This document shows, in pieces, positions 55,189 to 64,000 of a stretch of DNA of 64,000 nucleotides. Position 1 is the first letter of the stretch. Each line of letters starts with the position of its first letter. Position numbers and translations under genes: made by a program. This DNA is from JBMOKT01 sp049323895. GTDB lineage: Bacteria; Bacillota; Peptococcia; Peptococcales; BICA1-8. The notes under the pieces are model-generated. The model did not search any database and was not told the origin of the DNA. It worked only from the letters and a program-made list of their open reading frames with translations. The stretch lies in the NCBI GenBank assembly GCA_049323895.1, contig JBMOKT010000024.1, positions 1 through 64,000 on the forward strand, written 5' to 3'.

Positions 55189-56219
55189 ATTTCCCTTCCT
55201 AAAGTATTCCTGTGTTCATTATACATTTTATAGTTTTCCTGGAGAATTTCTGGAATAGGCAGTTCATACGGGCATTTTTTAATGCATACACCACATTCGG
55301 TGCAGTTTACTACACTATTCATTACGCTTTTTGAAAAATCCACAGCAACCGAGGGTGACATTCTTTTAGAAACAACAGGGTAAGTCATTGCCGATGTTAT
55401 GGAAACACCGCTGGGACAGGGCTGGCAATACTCACAACGGCGGCAGAATTTAGAACCTAATTCCTGCTTAAACTTTTCCATAAGAGCTATGTCTTCCCGG
55501 GTAACAGTATTAGGCTTTTCATAAATTTTCAAAATCTGATCTATTTGTTCTACTGCATCAAAGCCGGGAACAGGAATAGCTCCCTGATACTGGCGTAAAA
55601 ACTTAAAAGCTAATTGGGCATCGTCAATTACTCCTCCCCCAAAAGGTTTCATAGCTAAAAAAGTCATTTCATGCTCCCGGATAAGGGTAAGCATCTCCCC
55701 TACAGCGCTGTCTTCTATAAAACTAAATGGGAACATTAGGGATTCAAATAGATTTGTTTTTATAAGTTTTAGGGACATACTATAGCTGTGGGAGGTAATT
55801 CCCACATGCCGGATTTTTCCTTCTTCTTTGGCTTTCATTACTGTTTCCATAGCCCCACCAGGACCGGTAATGACCTCCCATTCTTCCTCCTTGCTCACCT
55901 GATGGAATTGGAATAAATCAATATAATCGGTCTGCAGCATACGTAAGCTGTTTTCTATATGTTTAGCTGTACCAACAGCATCCCTCTTAAATGTTTTAGT
56001 AGCTAAAACTACTTTGTCCCGGTAACCTTTAAAAGCCTTTCCTATTTTTTCTTCACTGTCCCGGTAGAGATTAGCAGTGTCATAAAAATTAATGCCCCGT
56101 TCAAAAGCATATCTTAACACATTAGCTGCATCTTGACTGCTTAAGCGAATGATTGGTATGCAGCCAAACCCAACCTCCGATATTTCTATATTTGTTTTTC
56201 CTAAAGTAATGTATTTCAT
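55185..56219 (-). CDS. Aldo/keto reductase with C-terminal 4Fe-4S ferredoxin domain
   Basis: 344 residues. The AKR barrel (about 1-255) has the tyrosine in NFYDTANLYRDSE, lysine in VVLATKTF and histidine in DLFQFHQVS of the catalytic tetrad. The C-terminal part carries CRRCEYCQPCP and CTECGVCIKKCP cysteine motifs for iron-sulfur clusters. The family is common in anaerobes; substrate unknown. SD AGGAGG with 7 nt spacing. It is the first gene of the operon with the radical SAM and MFS genes. Confidence 0.93.
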   Translation of the reverse strand: MKYITLGKTNIEISEVGFGCIPIIRLSSQDAANVLRYAFERGINFYDTANLYRDSEEKIGKAFKGYRDKVVLATKTFKRDAVGTAKHIENSLRMLQTDYIDLFQFHQVSKEEEWEVITGPGGAMETVMKAKEEGKIRHVGITSHSYSMSLKLIKTNLFESLMFPFSFIEDSAVGEMLTLIREHEMTFLAMKPFGGGVIDDAQLAFKFLRQYQGAIPVPGFDAVEQIDQILKIYEKPNTVTREDIALMEKFKQELGSKFCRRCEYCQPCPSGVSITSAMTYPVVSKRMSPSVAVDFSKSVMNSVVNCTECGVCIKKCPYELPIPEILQENYKMYNEHRNTLGREI

Positions 56220-56287
56220 AATTAGACCTCCTAAAGTTTACTTGAATATTGTTATATTTCTTTTTCAATTCATAAATCCCCTTCAAA

Positions 56288-56314
56288 ACAAAAAAAATAA
56301 CCCCTCAAAAGGGG
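56288..56314 (-). terminator. Terminator of the selO gene
   Basis: CCCCT (56301-56305) pairs with AGGGG (56310-56314). On the minus strand it is followed by TTA and eight T. It ends 5 bp from the stop codon. Confidence 0.8.
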
Positions 56315-56319
56315 ACAAA

Positions 56320-57792
56320 TCAAGTGCCGCAAAAGGTTTTGTAAGGGCAAGCAGTTGGTGACGGCGGTTCAATATATTTTGCCTGCCGGGAAGAATAATC
56401 GAAGGGTTTAAGCAGCACCTTAAGAAGCCTATCCATTACGCTGTAGTCTCCTTGTAATGCAGAACCCAATGCTTCTTCTACCAAATGGTTGCGGGGGATT
56501 ACCGCAGGATTGCTCCTTTCCATCAACTCCTGGGAGGAGGCTTGTTTTTCTCTTTGTCTTACCAGCCTTGCCTGCCATAGTTCATGCCATTTAGTAAATT
56601 CTTGTCTGCCAAAAAGGACTGTATCCTCTGGTTGTCCCAAGGTTAATGCACGGAAGGTATTGGCAAAATCAGCTTTATATTTTTGCATTATGTTCAAAAG
56701 ATCTTCAACAAGAACCTCATCCTGTGGCTCCCGACCAAAAATCCCTAATTTCCCTTTCATTCCCATCGACCAGTTAAAATGATATAGCTCAGAAAAATGG
56801 GAAATCTCATCCTGAGCCAGTTCAACGGCCCGGTCCTGGTTTTTATCCAGCAGGGGCAACAAGGTTTCTGCAAATCTGGCTAGATTCCACGCGGCAATTT
56901 TAGGCTGGTTGCCATAGGCATAGCGACCGTGAAGGTCAATGGAACTGAATACAGTCTTGGGGTCATAGTAATCCATAAAGGCACAGGGACCATAATCAAT
57001 GGTATCTCCGCTGAGGGTCATGTTGTCGGTATTCATTACACCGTGAATAAAGCCTACTAACTGCCATTTGGCAATAAGCAGAGCCTGAGCCTTGATTACT
57101 TCCCTAAGTAGCGACAAATACCTATTATTATCATTTTCAACCTTTGGAAAATGGCGCCTAATGGTATAATCAGCTAGAGTCCGGAGGTCTTCAACGGTAC
57201 CCCATTGTGCTGCATACTCAAAGGTACCCACCCGCAAGTGACTGGCAGCTACCCGGGTTAAAACGGCACCGGGCAGTTCCTCTTCCCGGAATACCGGTTC
57301 CCCCGTTGTTACCACTGCCAAGCTCCGAGTTGTAGGGATTCCAAGGGCATGCATTGCTTCACTAATAATATATTCCCTCAGCATGGGTCCAAGGGCTGCC
57401 CGCCCGTCTCCCCCACGGGAATAAGTCGTTCTGCCCGAACCCTTGAGCTGAATATCAAACCTTTCGCCTGATGGTGTAAGCTGTTCACCAAGGAGCAGTG
57501 CCCGCCCATCGCCTAACATGGTAAAATGACCAAATTGATGGCCTGCATAGGCTTGGGCAAGGGGCTTAGAACCTGGTGGAATTCTATTGCCGGCAAGCAT
57601 TGCTACACTCTCATTACTTTGTAGAGCCTCAGCACTCAACCCCAAGGATTCTGCCAAGGGATTATTGAGAATGACCAATTTGGGTGATGCTACAGGAGTT
57701 GGCTTGAGTCTGAAAAAAAACAATTCCGGCAGGCGACCATAACTGTTGTCTAGATTCCAGCCTGTCTCTATTGTAATTGTTCCCTTTGTCAT
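56320..57792 (-). CDS. selO: SelO/YdiU protein adenylyltransferase
   Basis: 490 residues, usual length. Pseudokinase-like catalytic motifs: GDGRALLLGEQ, LKGSGRTTYSRGGDGRAALGPMLREY, and HGVMNTDNMTLSGDTIDYGPCAFMDYY (metal-binding N and D). SelO adds AMP to protein Ser, Thr or Tyr and helps redox protection. The C-terminus has two cysteines (CPYKTFC) near the position of the redox-active cysteine or selenocysteine of other SelO proteins. There is no UGA here. The SD is AAGGAG. It is monocistronic, with a terminator behind it. Confidence 0.94.
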   Translation of the reverse strand: MTKGTITIETGWNLDNSYGRLPELFFFRLKPTPVASPKLVILNNPLAESLGLSAEALQSNESVAMLAGNRIPPGSKPLAQAYAGHQFGHFTMLGDGRALLLGEQLTPSGERFDIQLKGSGRTTYSRGGDGRAALGPMLREYIISEAMHALGIPTTRSLAVVTTGEPVFREEELPGAVLTRVAASHLRVGTFEYAAQWGTVEDLRTLADYTIRRHFPKVENDNNRYLSLLREVIKAQALLIAKWQLVGFIHGVMNTDNMTLSGDTIDYGPCAFMDYYDPKTVFSSIDLHGRYAYGNQPKIAAWNLARFAETLLPLLDKNQDRAVELAQDEISHFSELYHFNWSMGMKGKLGIFGREPQDEVLVEDLLNIMQKYKADFANTFRALTLGQPEDTVLFGRQEFTKWHELWQARLVRQREKQASSQELMERSNPAVIPRNHLVEEALGSALQGDYSVMDRLLKVLLKPFDYSSRQAKYIEPPSPTACPYKTFCGT

Positions 57793-57873
57793 AAATATCT
57801 CCTTAACTTCTTTGTGGTTTTGACTTTTAGTGTCTGCCGCCGCTAATTAAATTATGCCTATCCACTCATAACA

Positions 57874-57918
57874 AAAAAAGAAAGAGTCCTGTACGAATAT
57901 ACAAACTCTTTCTTTTTT
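57874..57918 (-). terminator. Terminator of the second giant gene
   Basis: A perfect 14-bp A/T-rich stem (57874-57887 with 57905-57918) around a 17-nt loop, flanked by A- and T-runs on both sides. It lies about 60 bp beyond the stop of the gene to its right. Confidence 0.8.
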
Positions 57919-57980
57919 CTTTACCGAGACATATGTTAAATTGATTATTTGTTTATCTGAAACTGTTTAATATTCACATA

Positions 57981-60900
57981 CTACTTTACAATCTCTACAC
58001 CGCGCTTAGACGGGAACCAGATTACTGATGCGCCAATATTCTCAGAAACATACCTTAGAGGAACCAGGGTTCTGCTGTTTATTATTAGTGGTGGAGTATC
58101 TAAGCCAGGTCCAACCTCCCCTATAACCATGCCTAGCCTTTTATCACCTAAGGTAATATTTACTGTTCTGGTATCTTCGTGCCACTCTACATTGGCACCC
58201 AGGTTCTCACTAACGAACCTGATTGGAACCATCGTACGGTTATTAATAATTGTAGGCGCTACATCAGTAAATTTGTTTATACCATTAACCTGGGTTAACT
58301 GATTACCAATGCTCAGCTTAATTGCCACCAATTCTTTGGCTTTGGCAACTCCGTACAAACTGAACTTATCGGTATAAAAAGTAAATGTTTTAGTTAATGG
58401 GTTGTAAGTCCCTCCTAGCTTGATAGGTGTAATATTGCCCGCATCGTCTTTTTCATATCTTACTGCCGTTAATTGTGCGATTTCCTCCGGACTTATATTT
58501 GCATCAGAAAGGTCGATAGTAACGGCAACAGGTTCACCAAAGCTGTCTATCTTATCCGTGGTAGTGACACCGCTCTCAGTAGTTTTGGATACCTGGGCAG
58601 TTAAATCAACTACTATGCCACCCACTTCAAACAATCCTGTACTCTCACCTAACCCCGCTTTTTGGAATATTTCCTGTTTTTCCTGGACAGAAACTTCCTT
58701 GGCACCTAGTTCCACCTTAGCCTCTCCCCCTTGTACTGCTGCTGAAAGTTCCTGGGTAACTAGAGATTGAGCGGGAAATTCCAGTTTAATGCCTTTATCC
58801 TCAATGGTTAACGGTTTGTTTTCTTTAGCCAAAGCGGTAAGTATATTAGGTGTTATCGAGACTTTAGGCTCAGCCTTTCCTGCAAGGGATAATTTAGCTT
58901 GCCCCGTTTCTATCAAGGCTTTATCCAAAGACTTATCATCCTCTGTTTTTAAACTTGTTTGGTCTAGTGGGGATGATACTTTCGTTTGTTGAGCAGGAGG
59001 AACACTTCCTCCACCTCCGCCCCCTCCACCGCCATCATTAGATGGGGGATTAGCGGGGGTTGTCGGTGTGTATGTTATAGTTACTGCTGCCTCTCCCACA
59101 TTTCCTGTATAATCCCAGACCTTGACCAAAATATCATTACTGCCTGAGGCTAGCGTAACAGTGTCACTAAAGTTGTTACCAACAATATTTCCATTCTTAA
59201 CTGCTGTACTTCCACCGTTAAGAAAAATCTGGTAGTTTTTCAGAGGATTTGCATCGAAAACTGTGCCCGATATGGTTACATTGCTGGTACTGGTACTGGT
59301 CGGAACGCTCCTGGATAGACTTACAACTGGATTTACTGTATCCCTGACAATTGTATAACTTTCCGTAAGCTGCTGCCCTGCGCCTGCTTCTGCTCCTGCA
59401 ATTGTGATGGTATACTCTCCATCATTAGCTATTGTGCCTGTTAAAGTCACCTGCTTTGGTGCAGCAGCAGTTTCAGTATCCAGTAAATTTTCACCGTTTT
59501 TCAGGCTGAGCACCGCTGCCCTGTTAACCTGCAGTAAATAGCTTAGATTGCCCTGGGTATAATATTTTCCGCTTACCAAATTGGAATCACCCGGTGTTTT
59601 ACTGCCCACCGTGTATAAGGCTGCTGTATCATATTTGATTACCTTGGTTTCAGACTTGCTGTTGCTCAAGTCATCGGTGCTGATGATTTGAACTGTATTA
59701 TTTCCTTCCTGTAACCCGATCAATTGGACTGTAAAGCCCGTTCCGTCTCTGGATACGTTCACTCCTGTAGTGCTGCCGTTTAATTTGCTTGTTACGGTAT
59801 CTCCCGTATCAGTCTCACCTGTTATCTGGGCACTTGAAGTGGTAACCAGTGTAGGTGCAGAGATATTTCTTAATCCCGCCTTGGTATCCTTTGTAATAGT
59901 AAGCGCCTTGGTATTACTGTTTCCGGCTGGATCCTGGGCAATTATATTTAAAGCATATGAGCCGTCATTTTTAGAGCTTAGGTCAATTACGCCCATAGTT
60001 ATTTCCTGATTGGATGGAGCAGTTACCTGACTAACCTGCCCACCGTTAAAATTAACTGTAATATTTGCACCTGTCTCCGAAGTCCCTTTAACTGTCAGAC
60101 TATTTGCTTTAGTCCTTAACTGGTTTTGCCCAGGTTGGGTTACATTTAGCTGCGCAGCAGTATCCAGGGTTATTTTAATGCTGTACTGGCGGGAATTATT
60201 AAACCTATCGGTGACCACCACTGTCAGATTGTTTTCACCCTCTGCAAGGTTTGGTTGACAGGTAAAACTTCCTGTTGTATCAGCCTGCCCATCTACCCCC
60301 GAGATTGGGACTGTATTACCGCCTACAGTCAAAGAAGCACCATAAAGGGAAATGTTATCTGTAATATTACCGCTTACTGCAAAACCGGCATTATTGGTCA
60401 GCTTTGGATATGTCTGGCTAAAGGTAATTTCCGGTGCCTGATTATCTTCGCCAATTCCGAAATCACTAAAATGACCAGTGGAAAAACTAAAAATATTTCC
60501 TAGGAGTGTGCCTAGGTCAAAGAATACCCAGTTGCCATTGACCTGTGTCATGACAAAGATATTTCCGGCATTTCCGCCATTTACTGAAAGATTGGCCAGG
60601 ATATTTTGATTAAAGTTATACCCGCCGCCGTTTATCAGGAACTGGAAGGCAGATGTTAGAAAACGGATTCCTGGAGGAATATTAAACTGCCCTGCAGGTG
60701 GTGTATTAGCTGAAAACTGCCCGTTATTATTCATGGCACCATTAGGAATTTGCAGCTGATTGCCGTTGCCTAAATTAATATTATTGTTTTGGTTGGCTGC
60801 AACCTCCTGAAGAGTAAGAGTGCCAAAGCCCTCATTTCCATTGGCATCAGTTCCTGTGGCTGTAATATTGATATTTCCGGCAAGTAGCCTGCTTACTGAA

Positions 60901-63900
60901 TAGGTATACACTCTGAAATTAACATCGCTTTGCAGAGTATGGGTAAGGGGGTCTGTACTTTCATCAGTAATAGTTATTGTTGGATAGTCGCTTAAATCCT
61001 CCGAGCTTGTAACGATTAATGTGCTGCTCTGGTTATCAAAGGTAATTTCTAAATCCGGACCTCTGGTATCCCTTGTGATAGTGTGTGCTGTCTCTCTGCT
61101 GATATGTCCTGCTGAATCCTCGGCAGTGAGAGTGATCTCATTGCTGCCTTCAACAGATAAGTTTACGGTTATAGTGAAATTTCCATTACCGTCTGTTGCG
61201 GCAGTTACCTCATCTTTGCCTTCTACCTTTGCACTTATGACACTTCCCGCTTCAGCAGTTCCTGTTAACACAACACTAACCGTTGAACTGGAAGTAGGTG
61301 CATCTAAAGAAAGATCAGGTGAGCCGGGAGGCTCTGTATCAATTTTTGTAAAGGTCAGTTGACCGCTGCCTTGATTACCCGCCGCATCTGTTGCCCAGTA
61401 ATTTAATACCTTTGTACTTGATGCAGGCACATCCTCAACAGAAATTGACCCGCTATATAAAGTACCGTTACTGCCCACTGTTCCATCAAAGTTATAATAA
61501 ATATCTAGTTGTTCATGGCAAACCAAGGTAACTTGAGGTGATGTTCTATAATACCCATTTTCCCCATCAGGCAGCCCATTGGCTGGACTGGTAATTTGAG
61601 CTATTACCTCAGGTTCTGTGGTGTCAACATCAAAGGTAATAGAGTCACTGCCAGTGCGTCCCGCCAAGTCATAGACTGCGATTGTCAGAGTGTGACTGCC
61701 ATCCACTAGTCCTGAAAGATTTATTGTTATTCCATTACTAGATGACTCATAGGTATGCTGAACATAACCATCATCTAATGTGGCGGTGATTCTGTTTGCA
61801 TCCAGATTGGCTTCAGTAATGGAAGCTAAAAATTGAGCTGATTGACCGCTAATGCTTGAATCATTAATACTCACCACAGGATTTACATTATCAACTTTAA
61901 TTCGCAGATTTTCCAGTAATGCTGTATTTCCTGCGTTATCTACCGCCCTTACAACAAGGTCATTTTCACCCTCTGCCAGGGTCAGCTGTTTTGAGAAACT
62001 TCCATTGGCAGCACTATCCACCACACTGTATTGAGTACCCCCGTCTAGACTGACCTCAATTTTATCTAAATTGATTTCCTCATATAAACCGCTTATGGTA
62101 TAGCTGAAGGAATCTACAAATTCCGGCAGTACTCCCACGGAAATAACCGGTGCGGTAGTATCTACAATGTTTACGGTTCTTGATACCTGTGCACTGTTAT
62201 TTGAAGAATCGCTTACCTGATAAGTAAGGGTATATTCTCCGGTTTGATTAATATCTACCAATCCGCTTACTTGAACTGCATCAGTAATGTTGCCATCATA
62301 GTTATCCTCAGCAGCTGCACCGGGGTCAGTAAAGGAGGTGCCTAGTTCCACGATTATCATATTTTCTCCATTTAATGTTATTACGGGTGCTATTGTATCA
62401 ACTACACTTACTGTCCTAGTCACCGCCTGGGCTGCGTTTCCTGCACCGTCACTGACGTTAAAGGTCAGTGTATAGTTGCCCACTACCGCTGTATTTACAC
62501 TGCCTGTTACTACTACAGCAATGCTTAAGTCTGCTCCGGAGTTATCTGTTACCGTTGCTCCGGCATCACTGTATGCTCCGCTTCCTGCTTCTATTACCAC
62601 CGGATTGTCACCTAACAGTGTTATTACAGGGGATGTAGTGTCTACTACGTTTACTGTACGGGTTACCGCTTGGGCTGCGTTCCCTGCACCGTCGCTCACG
62701 TTATAGGTCAGGGTGTAGCTGCCAGTTGCTGCAGTATTTACACTGCCGCTTACTACTAAGGAGTTTCTTAAGTCTGTACCGGAATTATCTGTTACTGTTA
62801 CTCCGGAATCGGTGTATTGACCGCTCCCTACTTCTACCACCGTTGGATTGTCACCTAACAGTGTTATTACAGGAGCTGTAGTGTCTACTACATTTACTGT
62901 ACGGGTTACCGCCTGGGCTGCGTTTCCTGCACCGTCACTTACATTATAGGTTAAGGTATAGTCGCCTACCTTTCCTGTATTTACCGTACCGCTTACTATT
63001 ACGTTACTGCTTAAATCTGCTCCGGAATTATCTGTTACTGTTACTCCGGAATCGGTGTATTGACCGCTCCCTACTTCTACCACCGTTGGATTGTCACCTA
63101 ACAGTGTTATTACAGGAGCTGTAGTGTCTACTACGTTTACTGTACGAGTTATCGCCTGGGCTGTGTTTCCTGCACCGTCACTGACGTTAAAGGTCAGGGT
63201 ATATTGACCCACTACCGCTGTATTTACACTGCCTGCTACTTCAACAGCATCGCTAAGGTCTGCTCCGGAGTTATCCGTTACTGTTACTCCGGCATCGGTG
63301 TATTCCCCGCTCCCAATCTCAATTTGTACTGAACTGTTTCCTTCTAAATTAATTGAAGGCGGGGTATTATCAAATGTAACATTACCCCCATCGGTAGCAG
63401 CCGTAAATGTACTTTTGTTTCCAAATAAATCTGTACAACCAATCGAAAATTCTATTATCCCTTCTGTATCCAACTCTAAAAGTGTATACTGCACAGACCA
63501 GTTGGAACCTGACCCGCTGGCATCAACATTTTTTCCAAGGATAGATACCGTAGGTTGATTAACAGGTTCATCAGTAACAATGCTCAGGGTTACAGTATCC
63601 CCTGCCTTAGCATACCTGGAGTTGGTATTATTGGAATTAATTATTATACTTGTAGCTTGTGCCGCTGTTTTGTCAATGGCAAAGTTAACTTCTTCACTGC
63701 TTTGCAGGTTATTTGCCGGATTGACAGCATTAACAATTAAAGTGTAGAGACCGTCATCCTGTAATTCTATCCCACTGATAAATTCCTGACCATTAAGGGT
63801 GGAAGTGTAATTGCCGCCTGTTACCGTAATTACTGGTGTAACAGAGGTGTTATATTTTCCGCCTTCACTAACACCGCTGATATTGATTCCCGGACCTCGG

Positions 63901-64000
63901 CTTAGAGAATCCGTGGAAGCTACATATACTTCTCCGGATTTAATATAAGCAACATATTTGTTGTCAGTAAGGGCTACAGCGGTTAAACCACTGACACCTG
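57981..64000 (-). CDS. Giant secreted Ig-like repeat protein with C-terminal stalk domain (5' end outside window)
   Basis: At least 2,005 residues; the frame stays open to the right edge, so the N-terminus is missing. An in-frame GTG at 63494 is internal, because the same kind of Ig-like sequence continues above it. In order: Ig-like modules, five tandem 81-residue repeats (62160-63365) of HYR/DUF5011 type, more Ig-like modules with DNAGNT-type ends, a domain near 60.4-60.8 kb, a Pro/Gly linker with a run of nine glycines (near 59.02 kb), a ZU5-like region (about 58.4-58.9 kb), and a C-terminal double stalk domain (58320-57984: TMVPIRFVSENLGANVEW, TLVPLRYVSENIGASVIW). No sortase or SLH motif is visible. 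Probably surface-exposed adhesive or scaffold protein. Confidence 0.88.
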   Translation of the reverse strand, partial: GVSGLTAVALTDNKYVAYIKSGEVYVASTDSLSRGPGINISGVSEGGKYNTSVTPVITVTGGNYTSTLNGQEFISGIELQDDGLYTLIVNAVNPANNLQSSEEVNFAIDKTAAQATSIIINSNNTNSRYAKAGDTVTLSIVTDEPVNQPTVSILGKNVDASGSGSNWSVQYTLLELDTEGIIEFSIGCTDLFGNKSTFTAATDGGNVTFDNTPPSINLEGNSSVQIEIGSGEYTDAGVTVTDNSGADLSDAVEVAGSVNTAVVGQYTLTFNVSDGAGNTAQAITRTVNVVDTTAPVITLLGDNPTVVEVGSGQYTDSGVTVTDNSGADLSSNVIVSGTVNTGKVGDYTLTYNVSDGAGNAAQAVTRTVNVVDTTAPVITLLGDNPTVVEVGSGQYTDSGVTVTDNSGTDLRNSLVVSGSVNTAATGSYTLTYNVSDGAGNAAQAVTRTVNVVDTTSPVITLLGDNPVVIEAGSGAYSDAGATVTDNSGADLSIAVVVTGSVNTAVVGNYTLTFNVSDGAGNAAQAVTRTVSVVDTIAPVITLNGENMIIVELGTSFTDPGAAAEDNYDGNITDAVQVSGLVDINQTGEYTLTYQVSDSSNNSAQVSRTVNIVDTTAPVISVGVLPEFVDSFSYTISGLYEEINLDKIEVSLDGGTQYSVVDSAANGSFSKQLTLAEGENDLVVRAVDNAGNTALLENLRIKVDNVNPVVSINDSSISGQSAQFLASITEANLDANRITATLDDGYVQHTYESSSNGITINLSGLVDGSHTLTIAVYDLAGRTGSDSITFDVDTTEPEVIAQITSPANGLPDGENGYYRTSPQVTLVCHEQLDIYYNFDGTVGSNGTLYSGSISVEDVPASSTKVLNYWATDAAGNQGSGQLTFTKIDTEPPGSPDLSLDAPTSSSTVSVVLTGTAEAGSVISAKVEGKDEVTAATDGNGNFTITVNLSVEGSNEITLTAEDSAGHISRETAHTITRDTRGPDLEITFDNQSSTLIVTSSEDLSDYPTITITDESTDPLTHTLQSDVNFRVYTYSVSRLLAGNINITATGTDANGNEGFGTLTLQEVAANQNNNINLGNGNQLQIPNGAMNNNGQFSANTPPAGQFNIPPGIRFLTSAFQFLINGGGYNFNQNILANLSVNGGNAGNIFVMTQVNGNWVFFDLGTLLGNIFSFSTGHFSDFGIGEDNQAPEITFSQTYPKLTNNAGFAVSGNITDNISLYGASLTVGGNTVPISGVDGQADTTGSFTCQPNLAEGENNLTVVVTDRFNNSRQYSIKITLDTAAQLNVTQPGQNQLRTKANSLTVKGTSETGANITVNFNGGQVSQVTAPSNQEITMGVIDLSSKNDGSYALNIIAQDPAGNSNTKALTITKDTKAGLRNISAPTLVTTSSAQITGETDTGDTVTSKLNGSTTGVNVSRDGTGFTVQLIGLQEGNNTVQIISTDDLSNSKSETKVIKYDTAALYTVGSKTPGDSNLVSGKYYTQGNLSYLLQVNRAAVLSLKNGENLLDTETAAAPKQVTLTGTIANDGEYTITIAGAEAGAGQQLTESYTIVRDTVNPVVSLSRSVPTSTSTSNVTISGTVFDANPLKNYQIFLNGGSTAVKNGNIVGNNFSDTVTLASGSNDILVKVWDYTGNVGEAAVTITYTPTTPANPPSNDGGGGGGGGGSVPPAQQTKVSSPLDQTSLKTEDDKSLDKALIETGQAKLSLAGKAEPKVSITPNILTALAKENKPLTIEDKGIKLEFPAQSLVTQELSAAVQGGEAKVELGAKEVSVQEKQEIFQKAGLGESTGLFEVGGIVVDLTAQVSKTTESGVTTTDKIDSFGEPVAVTIDLSDANISPEEIAQLTAVRYEKDDAGNITPIKLGGTYNPLTKTFTFYTDKFSLYGVAKAKELVAIKLSIGNQLTQVNGINKFTDVAPTIINNRTMVPIRFVSENLGANVEWHEDTRTVNITLGDKRLGMVIGEVGPGLDTPPLIINSRTLVPLRYVSENIGASVIWFPSKRGVEIVK
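62160..63365 (-). repeat. Five tandem 81-residue (243-bp) Ig-like repeats
   Basis: The unit runs from D-N-S-G-A-D-L through VNTAVVG-YTLTFNVSDGAGN, RTVNVVDTTAPVITLLGDNP, to SGQYTDSGVTVT. An identical stretch occurs at 62818 and 63061, an offset of exactly 243 bp. The central copies are nearly identical in DNA, including silent positions, which points to recent expansion or gene conversion. The fifth, low-coordinate copy is diverged. Confidence 0.92.

Noticed and set aside
56320..56346. Selenocysteine in SelO
   Set aside because: The C-terminal positions are ordinary cysteine codons and the gene ends at a normal stop with no in-frame UGA before it.
58990..59040. Poly-glycine codon run as a phase-variable tract
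   Set aside because: The DNA is a mixed GGN run without a pure homopolymer, so slippage leading to frame changes is unlikely.
63492..63494. GTG as the start of the right-end giant gene
   Set aside because: The frame stays open to the window edge with the same Ig-like sequence, so the GTG is an internal valine codon and the true start lies outside the window.

Overview
The window looks like a chromosomal segment of an anaerobic, monoderm, AT-rich Clostridia bacterium. A Peptococcaceae- or Desulfitibacter-like lineage is my inference from gene content: copper-amine-oxidase 'stalk' domains, a TAXI-TRAP transporter, a DUF438 hemerythrin-PAS protein and many TTG starts behind G-rich Shine-Dalgarno (SD) sites. 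Nothing here proves a species. No rRNA, tRNA, CRISPR array or prophage was seen.

Layout. (1) 1-18.1 kb: a single minus-strand open frame of at least 6,026 codons runs off the left edge. It encodes a giant secreted repeat protein, a probable surface adhesin. Its SD directly abuts the U-tract of a terminator-like hairpin, so expression probably depends on readthrough. Upstream lie a membrane-anchored TPR protein (18.2-20.4 kb) and a divergent TetR regulator, with a near-consensus promoter and a palindrome between them. (2) 21.2-23.9 kb: a three-gene ABC-2 exporter. (3) 24.0-25.7 kb: a small membrane 4Fe-4S protein and a REP-associated tyrosine transposase (RAYT) whose 20-bp REP-like sequence recurs at five intergenic sites in the window. 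(4) 25.7-32.1 kb: DUF3307, GAF/HD-GYP, and an apparent operon of a CHASE2 adenylate cyclase, a FecR-domain protein and an NHL/stalk-domain protein. (5) 32.5-39.1 kb: a TAXI-type TRAP transporter (+), then a lone DctP-type binding protein with a CitA/CitB-type two-component system (-). Two copies of a small hairpin element bracket the sensor genes.

(6) 39.4-49.3 kb: one minus-strand operon with a Gram-positive Pel-like polysaccharide core: an epimerase that may act as PelX, CotH-like kinase, VTC domain protein, DUF4956 protein, PelD, PelE, PelF, PelG and a DivIVA-like coiled-coil protein. PelD keeps a c-di-GMP I-site (R366-T-V-D369) but has lost GGDEF, as expected for a c-di-GMP receptor. No PelA-type hydrolase/deacetylase is present in the window. 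(7) 49.5-53.0 kb: a DUF438 hemerythrin-PAS protein and a 7TMR-DISM histidine kinase. (8) 53.1-57.8 kb: MFS exporter, radical SAM/SPASM protein and ferredoxin-type aldo/keto reductase with overlapping ends, then SelO. (9) 58-64 kb: a second giant secreted protein running off the right edge, with tandem 81-residue Ig-like repeats and a C-terminal stalk domain.

The common theme is the cell surface: two giant exoproteins, a c-di-GMP-responsive exopolysaccharide operon, an HD-GYP protein that could lower c-di-GMP, and several sensors. The best leads are the expanded Pel operon, the attenuator-like leader of the giant adhesin, and the dispersed REP and hairpin elements.
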